Positions 33,141 to 42,741 are shown, counted from the first letter of the stretch. The stretch is 64,000 nt of DNA from CAWEQW01 sp963811365 (GCA_963811365.1 CAWEQW010000006.1:186001-250000), one strand, 5' to 3'. A program made the numbers and translations. Notes: generated by a model from the sequence alone, not told the origin.

Positions 33141-33275
33141 GTGACCGACTCCCAGGCTACGAGGGACGCACCACCCGGTGCGCCGATAGGTCAACGTGGT
33201 CGTTGGCGCCGCGCACGTCAAGGACACCGGGGCCTCGTTGCACAATCGTGACGCGAAGGAGACCCGGCCGGCGCC

Positions 33276-34541
33276 TCACGGCCGGCGACGGCCCCGCTCG
33301 GAGCGTGGGGCCGGGAGGTGCAGCGTGAGGACGGCGCCACCCTCCGGCCCGTGCCCGCGCGCAGTGACCCGGCCGTCGTGCACGGCCGCCACGTCCGCGA
33401 CCAGCGCCAGACCGAGGCCGTAGTGCCGGCGCCCGGGCGAGGCTCCGGAGCGGGCCGGCTCCTCGGTCTCGGTGCGCGAGCTCGTGAACCGCTCGAAGAG
33501 CCGGGGCGCCTGCTCCTCGGCGATTCCCGGCCCGTCGTCGGCGACCGACACCTGCACCTCGCGGGAGTCCTGCTCCAGGGAGACGACCACCCGGCTCCGG
33601 GCGTGGTCGAGGGCGTTGTCCACCAGCGAGGTCATCGCTCGTCGCAGGGCGCCTGCGGACCCCTCGACGACGACCGGCGCGCCGGCCCCCTCGACGACCA
33701 GGCCGACCCCGGCCGACTGCGCCGCGGCGGCCGCCGCGGCCACGCAGTCGCGGACCAGCGCGGCGAGGTCGAGCGGCTCGCGGACCGCGCTGACCCGGGT
33801 GTCCGCGGCGACGAGCAGCTCGTCGAGGATGTCGGTGAGCACCTTGGTGTCGGCGACCACCCCGTCCACGTCGGCCAGCAACCGCTCCTCCGCGGCGCCG
33901 GTCCCGCGGCGCAGCCGCCGGGCCAGCAGCTGGACCCGGGTGGAGAGCAGGGTCAGCGGGGTGCGCAGCTCGTGGCCGGCGTCCGCGACGAAGCGGCGCT
34001 GCATGGCGATGGTGTCGGCCATCGGGGACACCGCGCGCCGGGCCAGCCAGGCGCCGACGAGGCTGGCGAGCCCCACCCCGACGGCGCCGGACAGCAGCAG
34101 CGCGGTGACCACCCGGCCACGCTGCGCCTCGAGGTCCGAGCGGTCCAGCACGGCCTGGGTGATCCGTTCGCCGACCTTGGCCGTCCACACCGTGTAGTCC
34201 CCGGACGGCATGTCGAGCTCTCGCACCCGGGTGCGGCCGTCCCGCTCGACGGCGGCGATCGCGGCCTCGTCGGGGAAGCCGGCCGGCAGGTTCGGCGACA
34301 GGCTCCTGCCCTGCGGGGTGACGACCACGACCGAGATGCCCGGCGGGGCCTCGGTGGCGTTGTCGATGTGCGCGGTGGTGTCGGCGAGCTGTCGCTCGGT
34401 CGCGGCCGACTCGGCGCGCTCGTAGATGACGTAGAGCAGCACTCCGACGACGACGAGGCAGCCCACCACGAGCAGCCCCGTCTGGAACCCCAGCCGCCGG
34501 GAGGTACGACGCAGGTCCGCGACGTCGCGCGGGGACTTCAC
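33276..34541 (-). CDS. Two-component sensor histidine kinase
   Basis: 421 residues. Membrane helix at about 20-40, an extracytoplasmic sensor of roughly 100 residues, a second helix at about 144-166, then the H-box RRFVADAGHELRTPLTLLS with His190. The N-box DNALDHARSR, G1 VADDGPGIAEEQAPRLFERF and G2 YGLGLALVADVAAVH complete the ATPase. Its start overlaps the response-regulator stop by four bases. Signal unknown; the neighbouring DUF2231 membrane protein may be part of the response. Confidence 0.94.
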   Translation of the reverse strand: MKSPRDVADLRRTSRRLGFQTGLLVVGCLVVVGVLLYVIYERAESAATERQLADTTAHIDNATEAPPGISVVVVTPQGRSLSPNLPAGFPDEAAIAAVERDGRTRVRELDMPSGDYTVWTAKVGERITQAVLDRSDLEAQRGRVVTALLLSGAVGVGLASLVGAWLARRAVSPMADTIAMQRRFVADAGHELRTPLTLLSTRVQLLARRLRRGTGAAEERLLADVDGVVADTKVLTDILDELLVAADTRVSAVREPLDLAALVRDCVAAAAAAAQSAGVGLVVEGAGAPVVVEGSAGALRRAMTSLVDNALDHARSRVVVSLEQDSREVQVSVADDGPGIAEEQAPRLFERFTSSRTETEEPARSGASPGRRHYGLGLALVADVAAVHDGRVTARGHGPEGGAVLTLHLPAPRSERGRRRP

Positions 34542-35200
34542 CGGCCCATCCGGTAGCCCAGCCCCCGGACCGTCTCGACCATGCCGCGGCCGAGCTTGCG
34601 GCGCAGGTAGTGCACGTAGGTGTCCACGACACCGGCGTCCTCGGCGGCCTCGAACACGCTGCCGAGCAGCTCGTCGCGGGAGAACACCCGGCGCGGGTTG
34701 CGGGCCAGCACGCCGAGCAGCATGCCCTCCCGCTCCGACAGCGCGATCTCCGTGCCGTCGTCGAGGTGCACCGACCGGCTCTCGAGGTGGAACGTGCCGC
34801 CGGGCAGCGAGAGGTCGTCGGCGTGGTCGCCGTGCCGGCGCAGCAGTGCACGCAGCCGGGCCAGCAGCTCGTCGAGGTCGAACGGCTTGGCGAGGTAGTC
34901 CTCGGCGCCGGCGTCCAGGCCCTCCACCCGGTCGCGCGGGTTGCCCTGGGCGGAGAGCACGAGCGCCGGCGTCGTGCGACCACGGGCGCGCAGCCGAGCG
35001 AGCACGTCGAGCCCGTCGATCGCGGGCAGGCCGCGGTCGAGCACCATCACGTCGAGCTCCCGGGTGAGCCCGAGGTGCAGCCCGCGCTGCCCGTCGGCGG
35101 CCACGAGCACGACGTACCCCTCGGAGCCGAGCAGCTCGGTGAGCATCGCGGCGAGCTCGGGGTCGTCCTCGACGAGCAGCAGGCGGGGCGACCCGGTCAT
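34538..35200 (-). CDS. Two-component response regulator, OmpR family
   Basis: 220 residues: receiver domain with acidic pair EDDPE, phosphoacceptor Asp55 (VMVLDRGLP) and the lysine in LAKPFDLDELLAR; C-terminal winged helix (LSEREGMLLGVLARNPRRVF, ending RGLGYRMGR). Translationally coupled to the kinase. A possible binding site, a direct repeat with 11-base spacing, lies at 35800-35818 upstream of the first gene of this unit. Confidence 0.95.
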   Translation of the reverse strand: MTGSPRLLLVEDDPELAAMLTELLGSEGYVVLVAADGQRGLHLGLTRELDVMVLDRGLPAIDGLDVLARLRARGRTTPALVLSAQGNPRDRVEGLDAGAEDYLAKPFDLDELLARLRALLRRHGDHADDLSLPGGTFHLESRSVHLDDGTEIALSEREGMLLGVLARNPRRVFSRDELLGSVFEAAEDAGVVDTYVHYLRRKLGRGMVETVRGLGYRMGR

Positions 35201-35237
35201 GGCCCCAGGATAGGGAGCCGAGGACTCCCGCCGGATG

Positions 35238-35750
35238 CTAACGGCCGCTCGCCTCGCCCGACGTCCGGGCGGCTGGCAGGTTGTGCCATGCCGCCTTCGC
35301 GCCGCTGTGCCCGATCAGCACCACCTGCACCGTCGTGCCCAGGGCGACCAGCACCCCGACCACGGTCACCACGGTGGGCAGCCAGCGAGCCGCGCCGCGG
35401 CCCCCGCCTGCGGGCTCCCCGCGCCTCTCCCGACGCTGGAACCAGAACTGCGCAGCGGCGACGACCGTCAGCAGGATCATCCAGGGCAGCAGCATGTCGG
35501 CCAGCTCGGCGTGCTCGCGGACCAGCGGGGTGTCGCCGACGCGGCTCCGCAACGCCTCCCCGGAGTCGGTGGACAGCGGCACGAGGAACAGGCCCGCCGC
35601 GGAGAGCACGAGCGGAAGCGGACCCGCCCAGCGGCGGAACCGCGGGAGCACCGCGGCCAGGAGCACCGCGAGCGCTGCGGCCGGGACGATCACCACCGTC
35701 GCGTGCACGATCAGGGGGTGCAGCGGCAGCCCGAAAATGGTGTCCAGCAC
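35238..35750 (-). CDS. DUF2231 family membrane protein
   Basis: 170 residues with four hydrophobic segments. The start GLPLHPLIVHATVVIVPAA, with the HP-LIVH motif, is the DUF2231 hallmark. Function unknown; some relatives are linked to heme or metal chemistry. It sits 37 bases upstream of the response regulator on the same strand and is probably cotranscribed with the two-component system. Confidence 0.88.
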   Translation of the reverse strand: MLDTIFGLPLHPLIVHATVVIVPAAALAVLLAAVLPRFRRWAGPLPLVLSAAGLFLVPLSTDSGEALRSRVGDTPLVREHAELADMLLPWMILLTVVAAAQFWFQRRERRGEPAGGGRGAARWLPTVVTVVGVLVALGTTVQVVLIGHSGAKAAWHNLPAARTSGEASGR

Positions 35751-35799
35751 GGTCGACCTCTCTCATTGGGTGCGTTCTTCCCCAGCGTGGTCGACGAAT

Positions 35800-35818
35800 C
35801 TTGGAGCTTTCTTTGAGC
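35800..35818 (-). promoter_or_regulatory. Candidate response-regulator site (direct repeat)
   Basis: CTTGGAGC and CTTTGAGC on the plus strand, start-to-start distance 11 bases, 50-68 bases upstream of the DUF2231 ATG. OmpR-family regulators usually bind such one-helical-turn direct repeats. Suggests autoregulation of the DUF2231/two-component unit. Confidence 0.45.
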
Positions 35819-35827
35819 GCTCCGGGC

Positions 35828-37210
35828 TCAGTCACGGACCGGGCGCGGCGTCACCACGATCCGCGCCCCCCGCCGCGGGACGCTGGTGATGTTGCGCACC
35901 TTCGGCCGGTCGGCGCCGCGCGCGGGCAGCCTGACGTCGTACCGGTCGAGCACCTCGCGGAGCACCGCGACGCCCTCCAGCTGCGAGAAGCCGGCGCCGA
36001 TGCAGCGGCGCACCCCCCCGCCGAACGGGATCCAGGTGTTCGGCTCGAGGTGGCCGCTGAGGAACCGCTCCGGCCGGAACTCCTCAGGGTCGGGGTGGTT
36101 GTCCGCGCGGCTGTGGGTGAGCAGGATCGACGGGCCCACGGTGGCACCGGCCGGGATGGCCCAGCCACCGATCGTCGCGGGTGCCATGAGGTGTCGCACG
36201 ACCATCGGGATGACCGGGTGCAGCCGCATGCTCTCGCGGAACACCGCCTCGAGGTAGGCCTCGTCGCCGGCGTCCGCGGCGGTCTGGGCGCGCGCGAGCT
36301 GCCTCGGGTCCCGACCGAGCTCGTAGAGCGTCCAGGCGAGCGCGGTGGCGGTGGTCTCGTGGCCGGCGAGCAGCAGCGTGACGAGCTGGTCGCGCAGCTC
36401 CGGGTCGGTCAGCGGCGGCTCGCCGGTCTCGGCGCTGCCCACCTGGAGCAGCCGCGACAGCACGTCGCTGCGGCTGGCCAGGTCGCCGGCCGCCCGTCGC
36501 TCGGCGATCTCGGCGTACATCACCTCGTCGAGCGCCCGCTGGTTGGCGACCGTCTGCTTCCACGGCCCGAACCGCTGGAGGCGCGGATAGCCCCAGCCGA
36601 GCAGCACCGCCGGGCTGACGTCGACGGTGCGGCGCACGAGCGGCCGCAGCCCGTCGAGCCGGCGCTCGTCGGTGACCCCGAACACCACCCGCATGATCAC
36701 CTCGAGGGTCAGCGTGTTCATCGCGTCGAGGGACCGGAACGGCACGCCGGAGCTCCAGCCGGCCACCTGCTCTCGGGCCACCCCCGCGACGACGCCGGCG
36801 TAGCCCCGCAGCGCCGCCCCGTTGAAGGCCGGCATCAGGAGCTTGCGGGCGCGACGGTGGTCGGCGGAGTCCTGGAGCAGCAGGGAGTGCTCGCCCATGA
36901 TCGGGCCGAGGACCGCGTTGCCCTTGCCGGCGTGGAACACCTCCGGGTCTCCTGCGAAGATCTCCTTGGCGTGCTCCGGGCGGGTGAACAGCACCAGCGC
37001 CGAGCCCTTCGGCATCACCCGGACCGTGAAGACGTCGCCGTACCGCCGGTGCATCGCCGGGACGAACTGGTGGCGGAACCGCAGCAGGCCGATGCTCTGC
37101 AGCAGGCTGGGCCACCGGGGCCCGGGTGGCAGGTCGCGGGCGTGCAGCCGGGGCAGCTCACCGGCCCGGAACGGCTTCATCCGCGCGAAGCGCTCGTCGG
37201 TGACCGACAT
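35828..37210 (-). CDS. Cytochrome P450
   Basis: 460-residue soluble heme monooxygenase. I-helix oxygen-binding LLLAGHETTATALAW, K-helix ExxR in FRESMRLHP, and heme loop FGGGVRRCIGAGFSQLEG with the cysteine ligand near residue 403. The CYP subfamily and substrate cannot be assigned; no ferredoxin or reductase is adjacent. The ATG is at 37210. A short dyad, CATAC-N5-GTATG (37253-37267), lies in its promoter region. A drug-type MFS transporter precedes it on the same strand. Confidence 0.94.
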   Translation of the reverse strand: MSVTDERFARMKPFRAGELPRLHARDLPPGPRWPSLLQSIGLLRFRHQFVPAMHRRYGDVFTVRVMPKGSALVLFTRPEHAKEIFAGDPEVFHAGKGNAVLGPIMGEHSLLLQDSADHRRARKLLMPAFNGAALRGYAGVVAGVAREQVAGWSSGVPFRSLDAMNTLTLEVIMRVVFGVTDERRLDGLRPLVRRTVDVSPAVLLGWGYPRLQRFGPWKQTVANQRALDEVMYAEIAERRAAGDLASRSDVLSRLLQVGSAETGEPPLTDPELRDQLVTLLLAGHETTATALAWTLYELGRDPRQLARAQTAADAGDEAYLEAVFRESMRLHPVIPMVVRHLMAPATIGGWAIPAGATVGPSILLTHSRADNHPDPEEFRPERFLSGHLEPNTWIPFGGGVRRCIGAGFSQLEGVAVLREVLDRYDVRLPARGADRPKVRNITSVPRRGARIVVTPRPVRD

Positions 37211-37338
37211 CGGCGACCCCTTAGTCTGTGACCGCACGGGCCCGTCGGCCCGCATACCCACAGTATGGAACGGCCCGGCCGGCCGTCGAGTGCCCGGCGC
37301 GGGCGGGCCGGACCAGCGGCGCGGGCGGGCCGGCCCGG

Positions 37339-38646
37339 TCAGGCCTCGGCGGCGCGCCGGTTCCGCTCCCGTACGGCGTGCTCGTCGGTGCGGGTGTCGT
37401 AGCCCCAGAAGTCGCGCAGCCAGCCGGCGGTCGTGGCCACGCCGAGCACGCACAGCACGCCGCCGCTGACGATGGAGCCGCGGACCGTCCACCGGTCCGC
37501 GACCAGGCCGGCTCGCACCTGGCCGCCGAGCGGGCCGAGCGAGTACGACAGCATCTCGATCCCGGCGAGCCGGCCGCGCATGGTGCTCGGCACCGTCTGG
37601 TTCCAGATCGTGGCCCGGAACACCGCGCTGACCATGTCGGCGCCGCCGGCCAGCGCGAGGAAGGCCGCCGCGACCCAGATCCCGGGCGCCAGCCCGACGC
37701 AGGCGATCGCCGCGCCGTACACCAGGGCGGCCAGCACGATCGCCCGGCCGTGGTGGTGCACCCGGGCGGTCCAGCCCGAGGTGGCCGTGGCGACGAGGCT
37801 GCCGACGGTCTCGGCGCTGTAGAGCATGCCGAGCAGCTGCGGACTGCCGAAGACGGTCTGCGCCAGGGCCGGGAAGAGCACGACCGGCATCGCCATCACC
37901 ATCGCGATGATGTCCACGAGGTAGGTGCCGAGGAGGTCTCGGCGGCGCAGCGCGTAGCCCAGCCCCTCCCTGATGCCCCGCAGGCTCGGCGGGGTGGTCT
38001 CCTCGGTGTGCGGGTAGGGACGCATCAGCGCGAACAGCACGGTCGCGGCCACCAGGCCGCAGACGTCGACCGCGAAGCACCAGCCGGCACCGACCCAGGC
38101 CAGCAGGATGCCGCCGACGGCCGGCCCGGCGAGCAGGCCGACCTGCATGCCGAGCGAGGTCAGCGCGTTGGCCGCGGTGAGCCGGTCGTGGCGCACGGTC
38201 AGCGGCTCGAGGGCCTCCTTCGAGGGCCGCTGCAGCGACTGGGAGGCCGCCAGCGCGCCGCCGAGGGCGTAGATCACCCACACCTGCGGATGCTCCAGGA
38301 ACGCGTTCGCGGCCAGCGCGACGGTGAGCACGGCCTGCACGACACCGGTGGCGACGAGCAGCCGGCGGCGGTCGACGTGGTCGGCCAGCGCACCGCCGTA
38401 CAGGCCGAAGACGACCAGCGGGACGAGCTCCACGATGCCCATCGCGCCGACCGCGAAGTTCGAGCCGGTGAGGTGGTAGAGCTGGAAGGGGATCGCGACG
38501 TAGGAGACCATCCCGCCGAGGTAGAACACCGTCCCGGCCCAGAACAGCAGCCGGAAGTCGCGCGACTCACGCAGCGGCGTGGTGTCCACGCGCAGCGCGG
38601 CGAGACGTTCTCGGACCGAGGGCACGAGCCCGGATTCTGGCAGCAC
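37339..38646 (-). CDS. MFS transporter (EntS-like)
   Basis: 435 residues, about twelve helices. SRDFRLLFWAGTVFYLGG and YGGALADHVDRRRLLVATG resemble the MFS_3/enterobactin-exporter group. Substrate unknown. It lies 128 bases upstream of the P450 on the same strand, so the two may work together, for example in making and exporting a small molecule; the gap could hold a separate promoter. Confidence 0.88.
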   Translation of the reverse strand: MLPESGLVPSVRERLAALRVDTTPLRESRDFRLLFWAGTVFYLGGMVSYVAIPFQLYHLTGSNFAVGAMGIVELVPLVVFGLYGGALADHVDRRRLLVATGVVQAVLTVALAANAFLEHPQVWVIYALGGALAASQSLQRPSKEALEPLTVRHDRLTAANALTSLGMQVGLLAGPAVGGILLAWVGAGWCFAVDVCGLVAATVLFALMRPYPHTEETTPPSLRGIREGLGYALRRRDLLGTYLVDIIAMVMAMPVVLFPALAQTVFGSPQLLGMLYSAETVGSLVATATSGWTARVHHHGRAIVLAALVYGAAIACVGLAPGIWVAAAFLALAGGADMVSAVFRATIWNQTVPSTMRGRLAGIEMLSYSLGPLGGQVRAGLVADRWTVRGSIVSGGVLCVLGVATTAGWLRDFWGYDTRTDEHAVRERNRRAAEA

Positions 38647-38686
38647 CCTGGCCGGGGTGGCCAGCGGTTTCGGGCGTCGCCCCTGA

Positions 38687-38714
38687 CCAAGGTCCTCCCA
38701 CCCCCGGACCTTGG
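38687..38714. promoter_or_regulatory. Inverted repeat in divergent promoter region
   Basis: CCAAGGTCC-N10-GGACCTTGG, perfect 9-bp arms, between the divergent MFS (minus) and membrane-protein (plus) genes. The right arm extends to GGACCTTGGGCCC, and CGACCTTCCGGTC follows at about 38727, so three GACCTT-type units lie within 60 bases. Likely a regulator site; a resemblance to DevR/DosR boxes is only suggestive. Confidence 0.45.
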
Positions 38715-38801
38715 GCCCGCGCGTGGCCGACCTTCCGGTCTACGCCGGAGCGGCCGGCGCGGCCAGGCTCGAACCGACGAGTCCGCTGCGAGGAGGCACC
38801 C

Positions 38802-39704
38802 ATGCCTGAGGTCGAACATCCCCGGGTTGCCCACGACCCGCCACCGCCGGCGGTTCGGCCGGTGAGCCGTTGGCGAACCGCGTGGCCGGTGACCGTGTCC
38901 TGGCTGCTCACCGCCGTGCTGGTGCCGCTGGTCGGCTACGGGCTGTTCGGCGGCGACGCCTACCGCGGCTACCCGGAGCGGACCGTGCTGGCCTCGCGCG
39001 CCGGCGACGTGTTCACCCTCGCCGTGCTCCCGGTGCTGGTCCTCGCCGGCATCGGGAGCAGGCGGCAGTCGCTGCGCGCCCACCTGCTCTGGCTCGGCCT
39101 GTTGTTCTACCTGGCGTACTCCTACGGGCTGTACCTGATCGGCTGGCAGCAGAACCGCGCCTTCGTCGGGTACGCCGTGGTGGTGACCCTGGCCTGCGCC
39201 TCCCTGCTCGACGGGCTGGCCCGCATCGACGTCGGCGCCGCCGCACCCGCGTTCCGGAACCTGCGCACGAGGGTCCTGGGCTGGTTCTTCGTGGTGATCG
39301 GCATCGCCTTCACCGGGCTGTGGCTGACCGACGTGCTGCCGATGACGTTCGGCGGGCGGCTGCCCACGACGCTCGGCGTCGGCGGCGCGCCGTACGCGGT
39401 GTACGTGCTGGACCTCACCGTGGCCCTGCCGACGGTCGTCGTCACCGGCATCATGCTGGTCCGTCGCCACCCCGCGGCGCCGGCGATCGGCGGCGTCGTG
39501 CTCGTCAAGATCCTCACGCTGTTCACCGCTCTCTGGCTCGGCACGGCAGCCGCCGCGCTGGACGGGCTGTCGGTGCCGTTCACGGCCGACATGGTGCCGA
39601 GCGCGCTGCTGCTGCTCGGTGGCCTCTGGCTGCTGGTGCACCACGCGCGGCGGCTGGCGCCGCCACGTCAGGGATGGCTGCGCCGCGAGCTCTGGCGCGC
39701 CTGA
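38802..39704 (+). CDS. Multi-pass membrane protein, function unknown
   Basis: 300 residues with about eight hydrophobic segments (for example VTVSWLLTAVLVPLVGYGLF, LLWLGLLFYLAYSYGLYLIG) and a charged N-terminal tail. No family recognised with confidence. The ATG at 38802 follows GAGGAGGC or similar. Its last 37 bases overlap the convergent AAA-LuxR gene, an unusual tail-to-tail overlap. Confidence 0.8.
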   Translation: MPEVEHPRVAHDPPPPAVRPVSRWRTAWPVTVSWLLTAVLVPLVGYGLFGGDAYRGYPERTVLASRAGDVFTLAVLPVLVLAGIGSRRQSLRAHLLWLGLLFYLAYSYGLYLIGWQQNRAFVGYAVVVTLACASLLDGLARIDVGAAAPAFRNLRTRVLGWFFVVIGIAFTGLWLTDVLPMTFGGRLPTTLGVGGAPYAVYVLDLTVALPTVVVTGIMLVRRHPAAPAIGGVVLVKILTLFTALWLGTAAAALDGLSVPFTADMVPSALLLLGGLWLLVHHARRLAPPRQGWLRRELWRA

Positions 39705-42700
39705 CTCCCGACGCCTGCTCCCGGCAGCAGGCCGCTCCGGCGCGCGATCGCGGCTGCCTCGGTGCGGCCGGCGGCGCCGAGCTTGGCCAGGATGTTCGAG
39801 ACGTGCACGCTCACGGTCTTGGCGCTGATGAACAGCTGTCGGCCGATCTCGCTGTTGCTGCGCCCCTCGGCCACCAGCGCGAGGATCTCCACCTCCCGGG
39901 CGGTCAGCGCGGACCCCGGACGGCCGTCCCGCGGCGGCGCCGGGGTCGCGCCGAGGGCAGCCAGCTCGTCGAGCAGTGGCCCCGCGCCGAGCCGACGGGC
40001 GACCACCCGAGCGGCGTCGCGCAGAGACGCCGCCTCGTCGGTCCGGCCGGTCGCCCGGAGCACCGCGCAGAGCCGGGCGCTCGACCGCGCCGTCTCGAAG
40101 GGCGCCCCCATCTCCTCGAACGCGTGCACCGAGCGCCGCCACGCGTCGACCAGCTCCTGCTCGCCGGGCGGCTCCACGTCGGCCAGCCACCGCAGCCGCA
40201 GCGCCTCCGCCTCCGCGCGCGCCGCCCACGCCACGCCCTCCGGCCCGAACGGCCGCCGGCGTCCGCGCATCTGCTCGACCACCCGGTGGACCGCGACCAC
40301 CAGCTCCTGGCTGCGCGCGACAAGGGCTTGGCGCTCCGCGGCCGGGGTGGTCGCCGCTGCCGTCGCGAGCTGGCCGAGCACGAGCGCCGAGAGCCGCACC
40401 CGGGCGGGGAAGTCCCGCCGCCAGAGGCGCTCACAGTGCCGGACCACCTCGTCGTGGAAGGTGAGCATCTCCTGCACCTGCCCGGTCTCGCCCAGGTGGT
40501 CGATGCCGGCGACGCCGGTGAGCAGCGCCAGCAGGCCGTCGCGCTCCCAGAGGTCACGTCCGCGGCGCAGGTCGTCCTCCACCAACGGCTTTCCTCGCCC
40601 GACCCGCACCAGCCGCGCCGCCGCGCTGAGCAGGGCGCCGGGCACCGGCGGGGGCGCGTCGCCCGACCAGTCCGCGACCTCGAGCGCGCCGTCCCAGTCG
40701 CCGCCGTAGTAGAGGGACAGCGCGCGCATCAGGCGCGCGTCGAACCCGTAGGGCGCCCAGGGCCGGCCGGCCGCCTGGGCCACCGCGGCCGCCTGGCGGT
40801 AGTGCTCCCCGGCCCGCGCGTAGTCGGCCTCCTCGAACCTGAGGGTGCCGAGCATGGTCAGCCCCCGCATCTCCGCCGCGGCCTCGCCGTCGCGGCGCGC
40901 GTCCCGGACGATCTGCTCGAGGGCGGCCCGCGCCGCGTCGGGGTCGCCGGCCCGGTTGTCGAGGGCGGCCAGCGTGGTGGTCACCTCGGTGACGAGCCGG
41001 GGCAGGTGGAGCTCCTCGGCGAGGCCGAGCGCCTCCGTGGCGTGGCGCGCGGCCTCCTGGTCGCGGCCGCGGTCGGCGTTCGCCAGCGCATGCACGCCGA
41101 GCAGGTGCGCGCGCAACGAGGACCGCTCGTCGGCGGGCACGAGTCCCAGCGCCTCGGTGGTGGCCTCCAGGGCGCCGGTCGGCACGTCGGTGAGCAGCGC
41201 CGCCGCCGCGAAGGCCATCAGCAGACGCGCCCGGTGGTGGGCGGGCGCGTCTGCCGGGACGGTGTCGAGCTGGTCGCGCACCAGGGCCACCGCTCGCTCG
41301 GGATGACCGGCTGCGGTGACCGCCTCGGAGGCGCGGGCCACCAGGGTCGCCACGTCGACCTCGTCTCGCACCACGGCGGTCGCGTCGCCGCTGCACAGCA
41401 GCTCGAGCGCGGTCTCGTAGTGGTGCGCCGCCTCACCCGGGCCTCCGACGGCCATCGCCTCCTCTCCGGCCCGCACGCTGGCGCGCACGGCGGTGGGCAG
41501 GTCGTGGGCGGCGCGGGCGTGGCGTGCCAGCTCCGCAGCCGTCCCGCCCACGTCGGCGTCCTTGAGTGCCTGCGCGTAGGCGGCGTGCAGCCGGACCCGC
41601 TCGCCGGGCAGCAGGTCGTCGTAGGCGGCCTCGGCGAGCAGGGCGTGGCGGAAGGCGTAGCCCTGCGCGTCGGCCGGGACCAGCACGTTGTGCTCGAGCG
41701 CGGCGCGCAGAGCCCGGTCGAGGGTGCCGCCGTCGAGCTCGACGACCCGGCTCAGCAGCGTGTGGGACACCCGCCGGCCGGCCACCGCCGCAGCGCGCAC
41801 GACGTGGCGCGTGGCGTCGTCGAGCCGATCCAGCCGGACCAGGAGCAGGTCGGTCAGCTCGTCGGGGAGGCGGCCGTCGGCCATCGAGGTGGCGCCCACG
41901 AGCTCCTCGGCGAAGAACGCGTTGCCCTCGGCCCTGCGGACGATCGCCTGCAGGTCGCGGTCTGCGAGCGGGCCCGGATGGAGGGCGTGCACCAGCCGGC
42001 GCACCTCCCGGTCCTGCAGCGGGAGGAGCGGGAGGCGGACGACGCCGGGGATCCGCGCCCACTCGGCGACCGCGGCCCGGAGCGGGTGGCGACGGTGGAG
42101 GTCGTCACTGCGGTAGGAGCCGACGAGGGCCACCGGTGTCGAGAAGGAGCGCGCGAACAGGAAGCTGAGCAGGTCGCGGGTCGAGCCGTCGGCCCAGTGG
42201 AGGTCCTCGACGACGACGAGCAGCGGCGTCTCGGCGGCCAGCCGCTCCAGCGCGGCGTGGATCGCGTCGAAGAGGTCTGCGCGGACCAGCGCCGGACCCT
42301 CCGTGTCGCCGTCGGGCGTCCCCGAGAGCGTGCGCCGGCCCGGCTGCAGGTGGACCAGCGCCGGGAGCTCCTCGAGCAGCCGGGCGGACTGTTCGGGCGC
42401 CGCGACCGCCAGCCGGCCGAACAGCTCGCTGAACGGCAGGTAGGGCAGCGCGCTGTCGCCGAAGTCCAGGCAGTGGCCGGCGAGGGTCCGCCAGCCGGCG
42501 CGCTCCGCACGGAGGCAGACCTCGGAGAGCAGGCGGGTCTTGCCGACGCCGGCGTCACCGGCGAGCAGCACCCGCTGCGGCCGGGGCTGCGCGTCGAGAC
42601 CCAGCGCGACGCCGAGCTCGGCCAGCTCGGCGTCGCGCCCCAGGATCGGCTGGAGTCGGCTCCGGTCGGGTGTCACGAGGTCCATCATGGCCTCGAGCAC
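39668..42700 (-). CDS. Large AAA-ATPase LuxR-family transcriptional regulator
   Basis: About 1010 residues, LAL/MalT-like. N-terminal AAA with Walker A LLAGDAGVGKTRLLSEV and Walker B LLVVVEDLHWADGSTRD, a long helical TPR-like middle, and a C-terminal LuxR helix-turn-helix LTAREVEILALVAEGRSNSE followed by KTVSVHVSNILAKLG. A GTG at 42700 was chosen because GGAGGA precedes it by seven bases; the ATGs at 42688 and 42685 are alternatives. A 54-residue gene ends 41 bases upstream on the same strand. Effector unknown. Confidence 0.92.
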   Translation of the reverse strand: MLEAMMDLVTPDRSRLQPILGRDAELAELGVALGLDAQPRPQRVLLAGDAGVGKTRLLSEVCLRAERAGWRTLAGHCLDFGDSALPYLPFSELFGRLAVAAPEQSARLLEELPALVHLQPGRRTLSGTPDGDTEGPALVRADLFDAIHAALERLAAETPLLVVVEDLHWADGSTRDLLSFLFARSFSTPVALVGSYRSDDLHRRHPLRAAVAEWARIPGVVRLPLLPLQDREVRRLVHALHPGPLADRDLQAIVRRAEGNAFFAEELVGATSMADGRLPDELTDLLLVRLDRLDDATRHVVRAAAVAGRRVSHTLLSRVVELDGGTLDRALRAALEHNVLVPADAQGYAFRHALLAEAAYDDLLPGERVRLHAAYAQALKDADVGGTAAELARHARAAHDLPTAVRASVRAGEEAMAVGGPGEAAHHYETALELLCSGDATAVVRDEVDVATLVARASEAVTAAGHPERAVALVRDQLDTVPADAPAHHRARLLMAFAAAALLTDVPTGALEATTEALGLVPADERSSLRAHLLGVHALANADRGRDQEAARHATEALGLAEELHLPRLVTEVTTTLAALDNRAGDPDAARAALEQIVRDARRDGEAAAEMRGLTMLGTLRFEEADYARAGEHYRQAAAVAQAAGRPWAPYGFDARLMRALSLYYGGDWDGALEVADWSGDAPPPVPGALLSAAARLVRVGRGKPLVEDDLRRGRDLWERDGLLALLTGVAGIDHLGETGQVQEMLTFHDEVVRHCERLWRRDFPARVRLSALVLGQLATAAATTPAAERQALVARSQELVVAVHRVVEQMRGRRRPFGPEGVAWAARAEAEALRLRWLADVEPPGEQELVDAWRRSVHAFEEMGAPFETARSSARLCAVLRATGRTDEAASLRDAARVVARRLGAGPLLDELAALGATPAPPRDGRPGSALTAREVEILALVAEGRSNSEIGRQLFISAKTVSVHVSNILAKLGAAGRTEAAAIARRSGLLPGAGVGSQARQSSRRSHP

Positions 42701-42741
42701 CGACAGTTCCTCCAGCTGCGCCCTCACCGGGTGGCGCCGGT

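Noticed and set aside
34610..37231. Open frame of about 870 codons on the plus strand
   Set aside because: Antisense to the response regulator, DUF2231 and P450 genes, which all have clear motifs.
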